A stretch of DNA of 64,000 nucleotides, taken from assembly GCF_001999965.1 (NCBI RefSeq), contig NZ_CP019646.1, positions 124,001 through 188,000 of the forward strand, read 5' to 3'. This DNA comes from Limihaloglobus sulfuriphilus (GTDB taxonomy: Bacteria > Planctomycetota > Phycisphaerae > Sedimentisphaerales > Sedimentisphaeraceae). Made by a program: the position numbers and the translations under genes. The notes beneath the pieces are model-generated. The model was not told the DNA's origin, made no database searches, and saw only the letters and a list, made by a program, of their open reading frames with translations. Positions 35,427 through 44,951 of the stretch are shown one piece after another (position 1 is the first letter of the stretch; each line of letters begins with the position of its first letter).

Positions 35427-35483
35427 ATACATCTTAAGCGTGCTAAATCTAATATTATTTGATTATTTACAGGGTTCGCAGTA

Positions 35484-36140
35484 ATGTCTGATGTGTTCAA
35501 AGAAATTTCCGAATGCAGGATTGTTGCCACAGTCGTAGTTGAGCAAGCTGATCAGGCTCATATTCTTGCTCAAAACCTGCTTGATTGCGGTATAAAGTGT
35601 ATTGAGCTGACTTTACGCACAGAAAACGCTCTTTCAGCCATCGAAACAGTCAGCCGAAATTATCCGGAGATTCTTGTGGGTGCAGGTACCGTTCTTACTT
35701 GTGAACAGGTAGAACGTGTCTGTCAGGCCGGGGCCAGATTCGCAGTTGCCCCGGGGCTCAACCCTGCGGTGGTTGAGAGGGCATCCCAGGCTAATCTGCC
35801 ATTTGCGCCGGGTGTTTGTACGCCTTCTGATATAGAAAAGGCCGTTGAGCTTGGCTGCCGGTATCTTAAATTCTTTCCCGCAGAGCCGCTTGGAGGAATT
35901 AAATATCTAAAATGCATGGCAGCTCCCTATATGCATAAAGGGCTCAGGTTCATGCCATTGGGCGGGATCAAAGATGAGAACTTTATGGATTATCTCAAAG
36001 AAGATATAGTTTTTGCGGTCGGCGGCTCCTGGCTCGCTCCCAGCTCATTGATTTCCGCGGGAAACTGGGAAGGAATTAAAACCAGATGCCTCAACGCTGT
36101 GGAAAAGATACGAAATTGCAGTTCAGTAAACGGAGACTGA
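35484..36140 (+). CDS. eda: 2-dehydro-3-deoxy-phosphogluconate (KDPG) aldolase
   Basis: 218 residues, class I aldolase that splits KDPG into pyruvate and glyceraldehyde 3-phosphate at the end of uronate and Entner-Doudoroff routes. Motifs: IELTLRTENAL, VGAGTVLTCEQV, FAVAPGLNP, the Schiff-base lysine in CRYLKFFPAE, and PLGGIKDEN. All are intact. The KDG kinase gene that makes its substrate starts 5 bases downstream, so the pair forms a KDG-to-pyruvate module. A KDPGal aldolase role is possible. Confidence 0.92.
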   Translation: MSDVFKEISECRIVATVVVEQADQAHILAQNLLDCGIKCIELTLRTENALSAIETVSRNYPEILVGAGTVLTCEQVERVCQAGARFAVAPGLNPAVVERASQANLPFAPGVCTPSDIEKAVELGCRYLKFFPAEPLGGIKYLKCMAAPYMHKGLRFMPLGGIKDENFMDYLKEDIVFAVGGSWLAPSSLISAGNWEGIKTRCLNAVEKIRNCSSVNGD

Positions 36141-36144
36141 TACA

Positions 36145-37236
36145 GTGAAAAAAGTAGTTACTTTCGGTGAAATAATGGGGCGAATTTCTCCTGCCGGTTT
36201 TCTCAGGTTCCGCCAGGCTTTGCCCGGAACAATGACGATGTCCTTTGCCGGAGCCGAGGCCAATGTCGCCGCCTCGATAGCATATATGGGAGGCAGCGCG
36301 TCGTTTGTGACTTCACTGCCCCGAAACGACATCACTGATGCCTGCCTGGCACAGCTGCGGGCAATAGGTGTAGATACGTCCGGTGTTGTCGTGAATAACG
36401 CCGGGCGACTGGGTTTGTACTACACCGAAAACGGCTCAAATCAAAGGCCCTCCAGAGTGATATACGACAGGGCGTATTCAGCGATATCCCTGACCGAGCC
36501 TTCTCAATATGACTGGGAATCTGTATTTGAAGGCGCCGGCTGGTTTCATGTTACCGGAATAACACCTTCGCTCTCTAAACTTGCGGCTGAGGCGGCGGTT
36601 TATTCGGTTAAAAAAGCCAAAGAAAAAGGCTTGAGCGTTTCATGTGATCTCAATTTCAGAAGTAAGCTCTGGCGTTGGGATCCGTCGATGTCGCCGGCAG
36701 AGCTGGCACGCTGCACAATGGAGAGTCTGCTGGCTTATGTGGATGTGTTGATTGCTAACGAGGAAGACGCCTCGAGTGTTCTTGGGATTCAACCGGCAAA
36801 TACAGACATTAACAGCGGCAGAATTGATGCTCAGGAGTATAAGCAGACAGCCGCACAGATAGCCGGGATGTTTCCAAATATCACCAAAATCGCGACCACG
36901 CTAAGGCAAAACATATCCGCTTCGCATAACAATTGGGGGGCGATGCTTTATGACTGTACTGAGAAAGATTCTTATTATGCTCCGCTGAAAGACGGCAGAT
37001 ACAGCCCTTACAGCATCACTCATATCGTTGACAGAGTCGGCGGGGGAGATTCCTTTGCCGCGGCGCTGATCTATGCTCTCAATACTGAAAAGGCCGCGGA
37101 TTTGCAGGAGGTGCTTGATTACGCCGCCGCCGCTTCCTGTCTGGCACATACGATATCAGGAGACTATAATTTTAATACCAGAGAAGAAATAGAGACTCTC
37201 GCGGCAGGTAACGCCGCGGGCAGGGTTGTAAGATAA
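36145..37236 (+). CDS. PfkB-family sugar kinase, probable 2-keto-3-deoxygluconate kinase
   Basis: 363 residues, ribokinase fold. N-terminal VTFGEIMGRISP, the glycine-rich AEANVAASIAYMGG, and C-terminal DRVGGGDSFAAAL with the catalytic Asp are PfkB signatures. It resembles KdgK in opening and length, and the aldolase gene just upstream supports KDG as substrate. The start is GTG, with GGAG ten bases before it. It is coupled to eda and followed 32 bases on by a transporter gene. Other keto-sugars remain possible. Confidence 0.85.
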   Translation: MKKVVTFGEIMGRISPAGFLRFRQALPGTMTMSFAGAEANVAASIAYMGGSASFVTSLPRNDITDACLAQLRAIGVDTSGVVVNNAGRLGLYYTENGSNQRPSRVIYDRAYSAISLTEPSQYDWESVFEGAGWFHVTGITPSLSKLAAEAAVYSVKKAKEKGLSVSCDLNFRSKLWRWDPSMSPAELARCTMESLLAYVDVLIANEEDASSVLGIQPANTDINSGRIDAQEYKQTAAQIAGMFPNITKIATTLRQNISASHNNWGAMLYDCTEKDSYYAPLKDGRYSPYSITHIVDRVGGGDSFAAALIYALNTEKAADLQEVLDYAAAASCLAHTISGDYNFNTREEIETLAAGNAAGRVVR

Positions 37237-37268
37237 ATAATTTTGAAATTTTAAGCGGGGATTTTGTT

Positions 37269-38513
37269 ATGTTTAAAAAGATATGGCTGCTTCTGCTCTC
37301 TGTAGGGCCGGGGATATTCTGCATAGGATATACGATTGGCACGGGCAGCGTTACTTCGATGAGCAAGGCCGGCTCGCAGTTCGGCACTGAGCTTTTGTGG
37401 GTTCTGGCTTTGAGCTGCCTGTTTTCGTGGGTATTGATGGAGGCTTACGGCAGGTATGCGGTGGTAACCGGAGATACCGCTATTCACAGTTTCAAGACTA
37501 AGCTGAAGTTTGGAAAATTCTTCGCCGTTCTTGCTGTTGCCGGAGTCAGTGTCGGCCAGTGGTGCTGTCTTTCCGGTCTGGTAGGTTTGTCGTCTGCGGC
37601 GGTTTATGAAACGCTGCGGCTGTTTTTCCCCTCATTTGAGCAGGGGGGATATTGGCCGGGGCTGATAATAGCAGTTATTATTATGGCGGCCATGTATATA
37701 GTGCTGTGGTTTGGGACATATTCTCTTTTTGAGAAAGTTCTGGTGTTTTTTGTAACTATTTTAGCCGTCAGTTTTATTGTCTCTATGTTTATAGTGCTTC
37801 CGTCTCCTTCAGAGATCGCCGGCGGATTTATTCCCTCTATCCCCGATGTTGAAGGGGCTAAACTAATGATAGCGGCTTTTGTCGGTACGACTATGGCAGC
37901 GCCCACTTTCGTTGTAAGACCTCTGTTGGTAAAGAGTAAGGGCTGGTCAAACGGCGGGTTTTCTCAGCAGCAGAAGGATGCAGCCGTTTCAGCATTGATG
38001 ATGTTTGTTGTCAGCGGCTCGATTATGCTCTGCGCTGCGGGCGCACTGTTCAAAGAGGGTAAGGTAATAACAAATGTACTGGATATGGCAAACAGCCTCA
38101 GCCCGTTTGCGGGCAGGTTTGCCGTTGCTCTGTTTCTGGCGGGTACACTCAGCGCCGGGCTATCTTCCATGCTTCCGATAATGATGGTTGCTCCTCTGCT
38201 GATATCCGATTATAATAAAGGCCGGATGGTAACGCGTTCTGTTATGTTCCGCTGTCTGACCGCGGCAGCGGCATTGATCGGATTAACTGTGCCGATACTC
38301 GGAGCCAATCCGATCGCGGCCCAGATCGCGACCCAGGTATCGCAGGTATTCGTCTTGCCTCTGGTGATAGGATGTATTATATATCTCGTAAACAGCAGAG
38401 AGATGCGGCAGCACCGTGCCGGTTGGCTGCTCAACAGCGGTCTGGTGCTTGCATTCGCGTATTCTCTGGTAATGTCATATATCGCATTGTTAGGTTTAAA
38501 AGATTTCTTTTAA
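37269..38513 (+). CDS. Nramp-fold transporter lacking the metal-site motifs
   Basis: 414 residues, about eleven membrane helices in the LeuT/Nramp order. The opening VGPGIFCIGYTIGTGSVTSM aligns with Nramp helix 1, where metal transporters have DPGN; here it is IGTG. The helix 6 motif MPH of Nramps is replaced in GTTMAAPTFVVRPLLV by AAP. The residues that bind Mn2+ or Fe2+ are therefore absent. The gene sits in a KDG operon, between the kinase and a secreted sialidase-fold protein, which suggests uptake of a sugar acid or another non-metal solute. This is inference; a Mg2+-type Nramp relative is the alternative. Confidence 0.75.
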   Translation: MFKKIWLLLLSVGPGIFCIGYTIGTGSVTSMSKAGSQFGTELLWVLALSCLFSWVLMEAYGRYAVVTGDTAIHSFKTKLKFGKFFAVLAVAGVSVGQWCCLSGLVGLSSAAVYETLRLFFPSFEQGGYWPGLIIAVIIMAAMYIVLWFGTYSLFEKVLVFFVTILAVSFIVSMFIVLPSPSEIAGGFIPSIPDVEGAKLMIAAFVGTTMAAPTFVVRPLLVKSKGWSNGGFSQQQKDAAVSALMMFVVSGSIMLCAAGALFKEGKVITNVLDMANSLSPFAGRFAVALFLAGTLSAGLSSMLPIMMVAPLLISDYNKGRMVTRSVMFRCLTAAAALIGLTVPILGANPIAAQIATQVSQVFVLPLVIGCIIYLVNSREMRQHRAGWLLNSGLVLAFAYSLVMSYIALLGLKDFF

Positions 38514-38533
38514 CAAAGTTATGGAGTTGATTT

Positions 38534-39667
38534 ATGTTTCGCTTTTGTTTAATTATGGCGGTTTTTATGTGTGTGCAGGTTCAGGCTAAAACTTTTTTCA
38601 ACGCGCCGGATGTTATTTATCCGGGAGATGAAAACTATCAGAATATAGAAAGCCGTAAGTTTCAGGGAATTCCCAGTCTCGCGGTAAGCCCCGGCGGGCG
38701 TATCTGGGTTACCTGGTACGCGGGCCCGACAGCGGGGGAAGATAAAAACAATTATGTCGTTCTGGCAACCAGCGGCGACGGAGGCAAAAACTGGCAGGAA
38801 ATTTTAATCATCGATCCGGACGGAGCCGGGCCGGTAAGGGCGTTTGACCCTGAAATCTGGTTAGACCCGCAGGGGAAATTGTGGCTGTTCTGGGCGCAGC
38901 ATTTTGCCCATGATAAGATGAACCCTCATGCCGGTGTCTGGGCGATGGTTACAAACGAGCCTGATAGCAGCGGCGCAAAGTGGTCTTCGCCGCGGCGGCT
39001 GACAGAGGGTATCATGATGTGCAAGCCAACTGTTCTTTCAAGCGGCCGATGGCTGCTATCCGCATCTACCTGGCGAGAAACAGATTACAGCGCCAGGGCG
39101 GTTGCCTCTGATGATGGCGGACGCAGTCTTGAGGTTATCGGAGCCTGCAATGTGCCGGTGGATGTACGCAGTTTCGATGAACATATGATTGTTGAGCGTA
39201 AAGACGGCTCTCTGTGGATGCTTGTCAGGACAAAATACGGTATCGGCGAAAGCGTTTCAGATGACGGCGGAAAGACCTGGCCGGAGTTAGAACCTTGCGA
39301 GATATCGCATCCATCCGCGAGATTTTTCATCAGGCGGCTGGATTCAGGTAATCTTCTTCTGGTCAAGCACGGCCCGATTGACGAACGTACAGGCCGCAGC
39401 CGGCTTATGGCGTTTATTTCTAAAGATGACGGTAAAACCTGGCAGGGCGGGCTGATGATTGACGAGCGTGAGGGCGTTTCATACCCGGACGGTCAGCAGG
39501 TAAATGACGGTCGAATCTATATTACTTATGATTATTCCCGAACAGGGGATCAGGATATTCTGATGGCGGTATTTACCGAAGAAGATGTTATTGCGGGCAA
39601 AGCCGTATCCGGTAAAACCAGGTTCAGGGTGCCGGTTAACTCGACGGCGGATAATTCGGTTGAATAA
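38534..39667 (+). CDS. Secreted sialidase-fold (BNR repeat) protein
   Basis: 377 residues. A signal peptide (1-18, ending VQAKT) is followed by a six-bladed propeller with Asp-box repeats SGDGGKNW, SDDGGKTW and SKDDGKTW, and a weaker SDDGGRSL. The start RKFQGIPSLAVSPGGRIWVTWYAGPTAG resembles planctomycete and Bacteroidetes exo-alpha-sialidase-like proteins. Whether it cleaves sialic acid is unclear; other glycosidases and lyases share this fold. A sialate O-acetylesterase is encoded 5 kb on. It is 20 bases after the transporter gene and probably co-transcribed. Confidence 0.78.
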   Translation: MFRFCLIMAVFMCVQVQAKTFFNAPDVIYPGDENYQNIESRKFQGIPSLAVSPGGRIWVTWYAGPTAGEDKNNYVVLATSGDGGKNWQEILIIDPDGAGPVRAFDPEIWLDPQGKLWLFWAQHFAHDKMNPHAGVWAMVTNEPDSSGAKWSSPRRLTEGIMMCKPTVLSSGRWLLSASTWRETDYSARAVASDDGGRSLEVIGACNVPVDVRSFDEHMIVERKDGSLWMLVRTKYGIGESVSDDGGKTWPELEPCEISHPSARFFIRRLDSGNLLLVKHGPIDERTGRSRLMAFISKDDGKTWQGGLMIDEREGVSYPDGQQVNDGRIYITYDYSRTGDQDILMAVFTEEDVIAGKAVSGKTRFRVPVNSTADNSVE

Positions 39668-39766
39668 ATTTCTGTGTATTCAGAAGTTGAGGCAGACTGG
39701 TAAAAATATCATATTTATAATTGTACGGCAGTTTTCAGACAGTTCTTTAATACGAAAGAAATAGCT

Positions 39767-42700
39767 ATGTTAAAGTTTAAGTTGCTTATCCTGGCTTTGT
39801 TTATCTCAATACAACCTGTATTTTCCGGTTATCCGGAAACTGTTAAAGAAACCGCCCGCGATATCCCCGTGATAGACTCTGTTGACGTTGTTGTTGTCGG
39901 CGGCTCTACCGGCGGTGTCTCCGCGGCAATCGCGGCAGCCCGAGAGGGGGCATCTGTCTTTCTTGCGGGCGGGGCAACATACCTTGGCGATGATATGTGT
40001 TCTACGTACCAGCTTTGGCTCGAAGATGGCGAAAAGCCTCTTAACAGTCTGGCTGAAAAGATTTACGCCGCTGATGAAACGGATGAATCTTCTGGAAGAT
40101 ATGTAACGCCGCGGCCGATGCACGTAAAAAGAACACTTGAAAACGCCCTGCTTAATGCGGGTGTGCGTTTTCTGTTTTCAACGTACGGCTGCGATCTTGT
40201 CTTTTCCGAGGGAGGCGAGCTTGTCGGGGTGTGCATTGTCAACCGCTCCGGCAGGCAGGTGATTCTCTGTAAAACCGTAATCGATGCCACCGGCAACGCC
40301 GCGATGGCTCGCATGGCAGGTGTAAAGGTCAGGGCCGCAGCCGACGGCAAAGGTGAGTTTAAACGTGTGGTTCTGGGCGGGACTGCGGCTGTGAACGAGA
40401 ATATTGTATCCTCCAGAGCTCTCAAGTCGCCGCACTGGCAGCCAAGGCTTGAGAAGGTTCCCGAGACCGAAGGTAAAGCCTGGAAAGTCGGGCCGCCCGA
40501 AGACTGGGACGGAAACATGATCGAGTACACGCTGAGTTTGCCTATGCCTGATCAATCCTTTGAATCTTTTGCCAAAGCTCAGCAGAGGGCCCGCGATGCG
40601 ACATGGAGCCCTGATCAGTTTGACGCGTCAGCGCAGCTTTATTATGTGCTGCAGGAAAGCATAGTCTGCCGAAAGAGGCTGTCAGGCTCATTCGCAGCCG
40701 ACTCGGTAAGCCTTGACTGTTTCAGGCCCGAAAATGCTGATAATCTCTACGTGCTTGGCGGATGCGCAGACCTGGAGAGGAATCTGGCAAAAAAACTTAT
40801 TCGCCCTGTTAATCTGATGCTGGTGGGCGAAAGAATCGGCAGAGCCGCGGCGAAAGAGTCATCCGCCCGGGTTGAAATTAAGATGCCCGAAAAGGCGGAC
40901 TTTTTGCCTCAATTGCCCGCACGCGGCAGTAATCGGGGCGAACTTCGTGAAGTTTTATCCGGACTGCGAATGACCCAGGCTCCGCAGGCGTCTATAAAAA
41001 GCACTGAACGGAATATCCCTGTACTTGGCCGGTATGACGTGGTAGTGGTCGGCGGCGGAACCGGCGGCGCTCCTGCGGCGATATCTTCTGCCAGAAACGG
41101 TATGAAAACGCTGGTTGTTGAGTATCAGAACGGTCTGGGCGGCGTGAGCACTCTGGGCATGATCGGTATCTACTGGTACGGCAACAGAGCCGGGTTTACT
41201 GCCGAAATCGACGAAGGCGTAAAATCCATGGGCCCAAAGGGACAGGTTCCCAAATACAATTATGTTGATGTCTGGAACGCAGAGTATCGCATGGAATGGT
41301 TTCGAAAAGAGATTCTCGAAGCCGGCGGCGAGATATGGTTTAACGCAACAGGCTGCGGCGCATTGGTTGAAAACGATAAGACCAGAGGCGTCATCGTCGC
41401 AACGCCGCACGGAAGGGGCGTTGTTCTTTGTGATGTGGTTATCGACAGCACCGGCAGCGCGGATATAGCTATCGCGGCGGGGGCTGACTATAACTACACA
41501 GACGCCGAACACGCGGCGATGCAGGGGACGGGCCTGCCTTACAAAGATATTCACAACACTGGCAAAAATACACCCTGGTACACCAACACCGACTATACAT
41601 TTGTCAACGAGGCTGATATGCTCGATGTCTGGCGTGCTTTTATCGGCGCCAGGGAGAAGTTCAGCGAACATTATGACCTTTCAACAATCATAGATTCACG
41701 CGAGCGTCGCAGGATTGTCGGCGATTATGAGCTGGATCCGTTAGACGTTATAAATGACAGGACGTTTGACGATACAATAAATTTGAGCAGGAGCAATTTC
41801 GATTCTCACGGCTATACAATACACCCGTTTTTCATGCTCAAAGCCCCCGATAAAAAGGCGATTGAGGTTCGTGTGCCCTATCGATGCCTTATCCCCAAAG
41901 CGTTGGATAATATGCTCGTTACCGGCCTTGGTATAAGTGCACACCGCGATTCCATACCGCTTGTGCGTATGCAGCCGGATATCCAGAATCAGGGTTATGC
42001 CGCCGGTGCGGCAGCGGCGATGGCGGTAAAAGCCAAATGTTCAGTACGTGATATTGATATACGCCGGCTGCAGATGCATCTTGTTGGAAAGGGCTGCATC
42101 CCGGCGGGTATTCTCGAAGAAAAAGAGTCTGCTCCGCTGACTCTCGAAGAACTCGAGGACAAAGTGGCTAAGGTAACTGAAAACTACGAGGGCCTGGGCC
42201 ATATACTTGAGAGGCCGCAGGACTCAATCCCTCTGCTTCGTGAGGCATACAGAAATGCCGAAAATGATGAGGAGAAGCTGGTTTATGCCCATATTCTGGG
42301 TGTTATGAACGATCACTTCAGCGCGGATTATCTTATTGAATACGTTTCTCAAAATCCATGGGACGAGGGCTGGAACTTCACAGGTATGGGCCAGTTCGGC
42401 GCCAGTATGAGTTACCTGGACAGTGTGATAATAGCTCTGGGCAGAACAGGAGACAAACGCGCGATTGAGCCGATAATTGAAAAGACCCGCCGGCTGGGCG
42501 GCAAATCCCAGTTTTCGCATTACCGCGCGGTTGCTGTGGCTTTTGAGACGTTAGGCGATAAAAGGGCCGCCAGACCTCTGGCCGAGCTGCTTGGTAAAGA
42601 GGGTATGACCGGCCATACGGTAACGCTCGATGACATACAGTCAGAAGAAAGAAAGTATTTTACCGACAGATCTCTGTCTCTGCGGGAAATTGTCCTGGCA

Positions 42701-42826
42701 AGGGCGCTTTTCAGGTGCGGCGACTACAACGGCCTTGGCAGAAAGATTCTCGAAGAATACGCCAAAGACCTTCGGGGGCTTTATTCCCGTCACGCTGTAA
42801 GTATCCTTCGGCAGAACCAGGATTGA
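39767..42826 (+). CDS. Secreted double FAD-binding oxidoreductase with helical-repeat C-terminus
   Basis: 1019 residues. A signal peptide (1-20) is followed by two tandem FAD-dependent oxidoreductase units: the first dinucleotide fold at about 40-60 (VVVVGGSTGGVSAAIAAARE), the second at about 424-445 (VVVVGGGTGGAPAAISSARN, then GGVSTLGMIGIYWYGN). Both keep the GGxTGG loop. Residues about 810-1000 look like HEAT-type helical repeats (LREAYRNAENDEEKLVYAH, GDKRAIEPIIEK, GDKRAARPLAELL). FAD proteins of this kind act on sugars or their acids in carbohydrate loci of planctomycetes and Bacteroidetes. A Sec-type leader on a flavoprotein is unusual because FAD must be inserted after export. It starts 99 bases after the sialidase-fold gene. 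Confidence 0.8.
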   Translation: MLKFKLLILALFISIQPVFSGYPETVKETARDIPVIDSVDVVVVGGSTGGVSAAIAAAREGASVFLAGGATYLGDDMCSTYQLWLEDGEKPLNSLAEKIYAADETDESSGRYVTPRPMHVKRTLENALLNAGVRFLFSTYGCDLVFSEGGELVGVCIVNRSGRQVILCKTVIDATGNAAMARMAGVKVRAAADGKGEFKRVVLGGTAAVNENIVSSRALKSPHWQPRLEKVPETEGKAWKVGPPEDWDGNMIEYTLSLPMPDQSFESFAKAQQRARDATWSPDQFDASAQLYYVLQESIVCRKRLSGSFAADSVSLDCFRPENADNLYVLGGCADLERNLAKKLIRPVNLMLVGERIGRAAAKESSARVEIKMPEKADFLPQLPARGSNRGELREVLSGLRMTQAPQASIKSTERNIPVLGRYDVVVVGGGTGGAPAAISSARNGMKTLVVEYQNGLGGVSTLGMIGIYWYGNRAGFTAEIDEGVKSMGPKGQVPKYNYVDVWNAEYRMEWFRKEILEAGGEIWFNATGCGALVENDKTRGVIVATPHGRGVVLCDVVIDSTGSADIAIAAGADYNYTDAEHAAMQGTGLPYKDIHNTGKNTPWYTNTDYTFVNEADMLDVWRAFIGAREKFSEHYDLSTIIDSRERRRIVGDYELDPLDVINDRTFDDTINLSRSNFDSHGYTIHPFFMLKAPDKKAIEVRVPYRCLIPKALDNMLVTGLGISAHRDSIPLVRMQPDIQNQGYAAGAAAAMAVKAKCSVRDIDIRRLQMHLVGKGCIPAGILEEKESAPLTLEELEDKVAKVTENYEGLGHILERPQDSIPLLREAYRNAENDEEKLVYAHILGVMNDHFSADYLIEYVSQNPWDEGWNFTGMGQFGASMSYLDSVIIALGRTGDKRAIEPIIEKTRRLGGKSQFSHYRAVAVAFETLGDKRAARPLAELLGKEGMTGHTVTLDDIQSEERKYFTDRSLSLREIVLARALFRCGDYNGLGRKILEEYAKDLRGLYSRHAVSILRQNQD

Positions 42827-42996
42827 TAATTAACCCTGAGCTGCAAGTAAGTTTTATTGAACTGACACCGAGTGTTCGCTTGCTGTAAATATTTTTTAAA
42901 TCGTTTATCAGTAAGTGTTTTGAAAAATCTGTGTGTATATGCCAGGTTTTGGTTTCCGTGTTTTTCAGTTGATTGCGGTTGATTTTGAGTAATTGC

Positions 42997-43025
42997 TTGA
43001 TTTTCTAAGATTAAGGGTGTATAAT
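42997..43025 (+). promoter_or_regulatory. Promoter of the YD-repeat dockerin protein gene
   Basis: TTGATT, 17 bases, TATAAT. The predicted start near 43032 lies in the palindrome TAACAATTGTTA (43025-43036), a plausible repressor site. The rest of the 42827-43139 gap contains no gene; a long-range hairpin at 43052-43103 lies in the leader. Confidence 0.55.
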
Positions 43026-43051
43026 AACAATTGTTAAATGCATATAAAATA

Positions 43052-43103
43052 AGGTGGGATACCCCTCCTGACATGCTTTAATTCATTGATTCTTATCCCG
43101 CCT
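43052..43103 (+). promoter_or_regulatory. Structured leader hairpin
   Basis: AGGTGGGATA pairs with TATCCCGCCT (ten pairs, one G-U) around a 32-base loop, inside the predicted 108-base leader of the next gene. It could be a folded leader element; no known riboswitch class was recognised. Confidence 0.3.
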
Positions 43104-43139
43104 GATAAGTTAAATCTAAATTTTAGCACGGGTAAGAAA

Positions 43140-44951
43140 ATGAAAACTTCAATCAAATCACAGATCGCGTTTTTAATCTTCATTGCATTTGTTATGTCTT
43201 GGTCACAGTCTTTCAGTGCCTCTGTTCCACCGGAGAGCCTTGCCGGGGTTTCTCTGTTTAACAGTCCCGACGGTACCGGCGAGTCCTTGAGATGGAATAT
43301 TTACGGCAGTCTGTGGGATCCTGCGGTAGGAGATTCGTTTTATTACACTTCAGGTTATTCAACTCCGCAGGCCGTTTCTCAAATGCAGTGCATCCTCACC
43401 GGCGGGCTTAATCAGTATGCTGTGGAAACGATAACCAGAACATCTGTTTCTACAGATACAAGCGAAACTGCTGCTTCAGCTCAATATGACAGCCAGGGGA
43501 GGATAATCCAAATAGAGCAGGTAAACAAAGACCCGGATCAGCCGAGTGATTTTTTTACTTTTCAGTATGATTCTCTAGGCAGACTTACAGAAGTCCAGAT
43601 GATGGCCGGCGGGCCAATGGGCGCGGTAATGGGCGGCATAAGTTCTTCAAATTACTGTGATGACTGCCCCCGGCAGCAGCGTAAAGTACCCAGAAATATA
43701 AAATATACCAATTATTCAGATCCAAACAAGGATGTAGAAGTGTCCGCTGAATATGATACGAATAACCGGCTGGTATCAATCCGCTACTGCCTGCGTGAAC
43801 ATGATCATATCGGCCAGTTCAGTTTTGGATATAACGAGCAAGGCCGGTTGGTAATGATAAGTAATGGTCTTGACAATGACTGTGACGGCTATTATGAGAA
43901 CCCGCTCTTGAGTGCTTATCTGGATTATGATGCAGATGGCCGAATAACAATGATAGATGACTACGTATCCGACAGCAACATACTTCAATGGATACGAAGA
44001 AGCATCTCTGATAATGATGACGAAGAAGAGATCAGAATCCGATCAATTTTCGGCGATTCCGACCAGAGCATCTTCACAACCACGATTTCCGACGGAGCCG
44101 GCACTGATACCTACAGCGAAAACGCCGAGGTAACCGTCCCCGACGCGGGCGGCTCTGTGAATATCCGTAATTGGAACTGGTGGGGGCTTGCTGTTCCCCC
44201 TTCATTGGTGTCTGCGGATGTGAACTGGTCGCCACCTCAGCAGTCGGCCGATTCAAGCGGTATCAGCAACAGGGTAATACTTCCAATACTCTCGCCCGGC
44301 GGTGAGCTCGCAGCTACTGTAGATTTGCAGGAAATAAGTATTTGCAGCTATAAGGCAAGTGAACGAAAAAAAGGGCTTGTCCTTGACAGAAACGGCACTG
44401 CAAGAGATGAACTGCACTTTTACGATTACACGCCTGACGGCAATATCGCGGCGATGCTGACGATGGATGAATACGGCAATGCAATCATAGGTATCGGCGG
44501 TCCCAACGCTGAGCTGATGCGTTATAACTTTTTCGAGGCATGGCCTTCTAAGTGGAAGGGATTCAGCCTTGATTCACAAGAGCCGCCTTCAGAGCCTCTC
44601 AAAGGCGATGCCTGGGACCAAAGAAACGACCCTGCGAGATTTGGATTTTTCGATGGATGGCCGGACAGCTGGGGCGTTCAGCCCTACATTCCGATCTACA
44701 GCCAGACAGGCGATGGAACATTGTATCTTGCCGGCACTGTAACCTCTGGCGGAGCTTACTGTTATTTCCAGTACGGCGAGAAAGGCCTTCTTGAGGCGAT
44801 TGTCAGAATGAACAGTGTTGACAACAACGCCTGCCTCGAAGAAATAGAGGGCGATGCAAACGGAGACTGCCGGGTAGATTTTGCAGATATTGCAGTTATG
44901 GCGCAAAACTGGCTACAGTGTAACCTCGAGTATCAGCATCTCTGCCGGTAA
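43140..44951 (+). CDS. Secreted YD-repeat protein with dockerin-like C-terminus
   Basis: 603 residues from the ATG at 43140. A signal peptide (about 1-28) precedes a body with several RHS/YD-type repeats (YDSQGRIIQI, YDSLGRLTEV, YDTNNRLVSI, YNEQGRLVMI, YDADGRITMI). A Cys-rich insert (YCDDCPRQQ) lies near residue 180. The C-terminus, DANGDCRVDFADIAVMAQNW, is the planctomycete dockerin-like calcium-binding motif. The protein is far smaller than toxin-type RHS proteins, so a carbohydrate-binding or structural surface role is more likely. Single gene with its own promoter, convergent with the acetylesterase gene. Confidence 0.72.
   Translation: MKTSIKSQIAFLIFIAFVMSWSQSFSASVPPESLAGVSLFNSPDGTGESLRWNIYGSLWDPAVGDSFYYTSGYSTPQAVSQMQCILTGGLNQYAVETITRTSVSTDTSETAASAQYDSQGRIIQIEQVNKDPDQPSDFFTFQYDSLGRLTEVQMMAGGPMGAVMGGISSSNYCDDCPRQQRKVPRNIKYTNYSDPNKDVEVSAEYDTNNRLVSIRYCLREHDHIGQFSFGYNEQGRLVMISNGLDNDCDGYYENPLLSAYLDYDADGRITMIDDYVSDSNILQWIRRSISDNDDEEEIRIRSIFGDSDQSIFTTTISDGAGTDTYSENAEVTVPDAGGSVNIRNWNWWGLAVPPSLVSADVNWSPPQQSADSSGISNRVILPILSPGGELAATVDLQEISICSYKASERKKGLVLDRNGTARDELHFYDYTPDGNIAAMLTMDEYGNAIIGIGGPNAELMRYNFFEAWPSKWKGFSLDSQEPPSEPLKGDAWDQRNDPARFGFFDGWPDSWGVQPYIPIYSQTGDGTLYLAGTVTSGGAYCYFQYGEKGLLEAIVRMNSVDNNACLEEIEGDANGDCRVDFADIAVMAQNWLQCNLEYQHLCR

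Noticed and set aside
37269-38513. Manganese or iron transporter MntH
   Set aside because: The overall fold fits, but the DPGN and MPH metal motifs are missing and the gene lies in a sugar-acid operon.
43140-44951. RHS polymorphic toxin
   Set aside because: It is short, has a signal peptide and a dockerin-like end, and there is no toxin tail or immunity gene.
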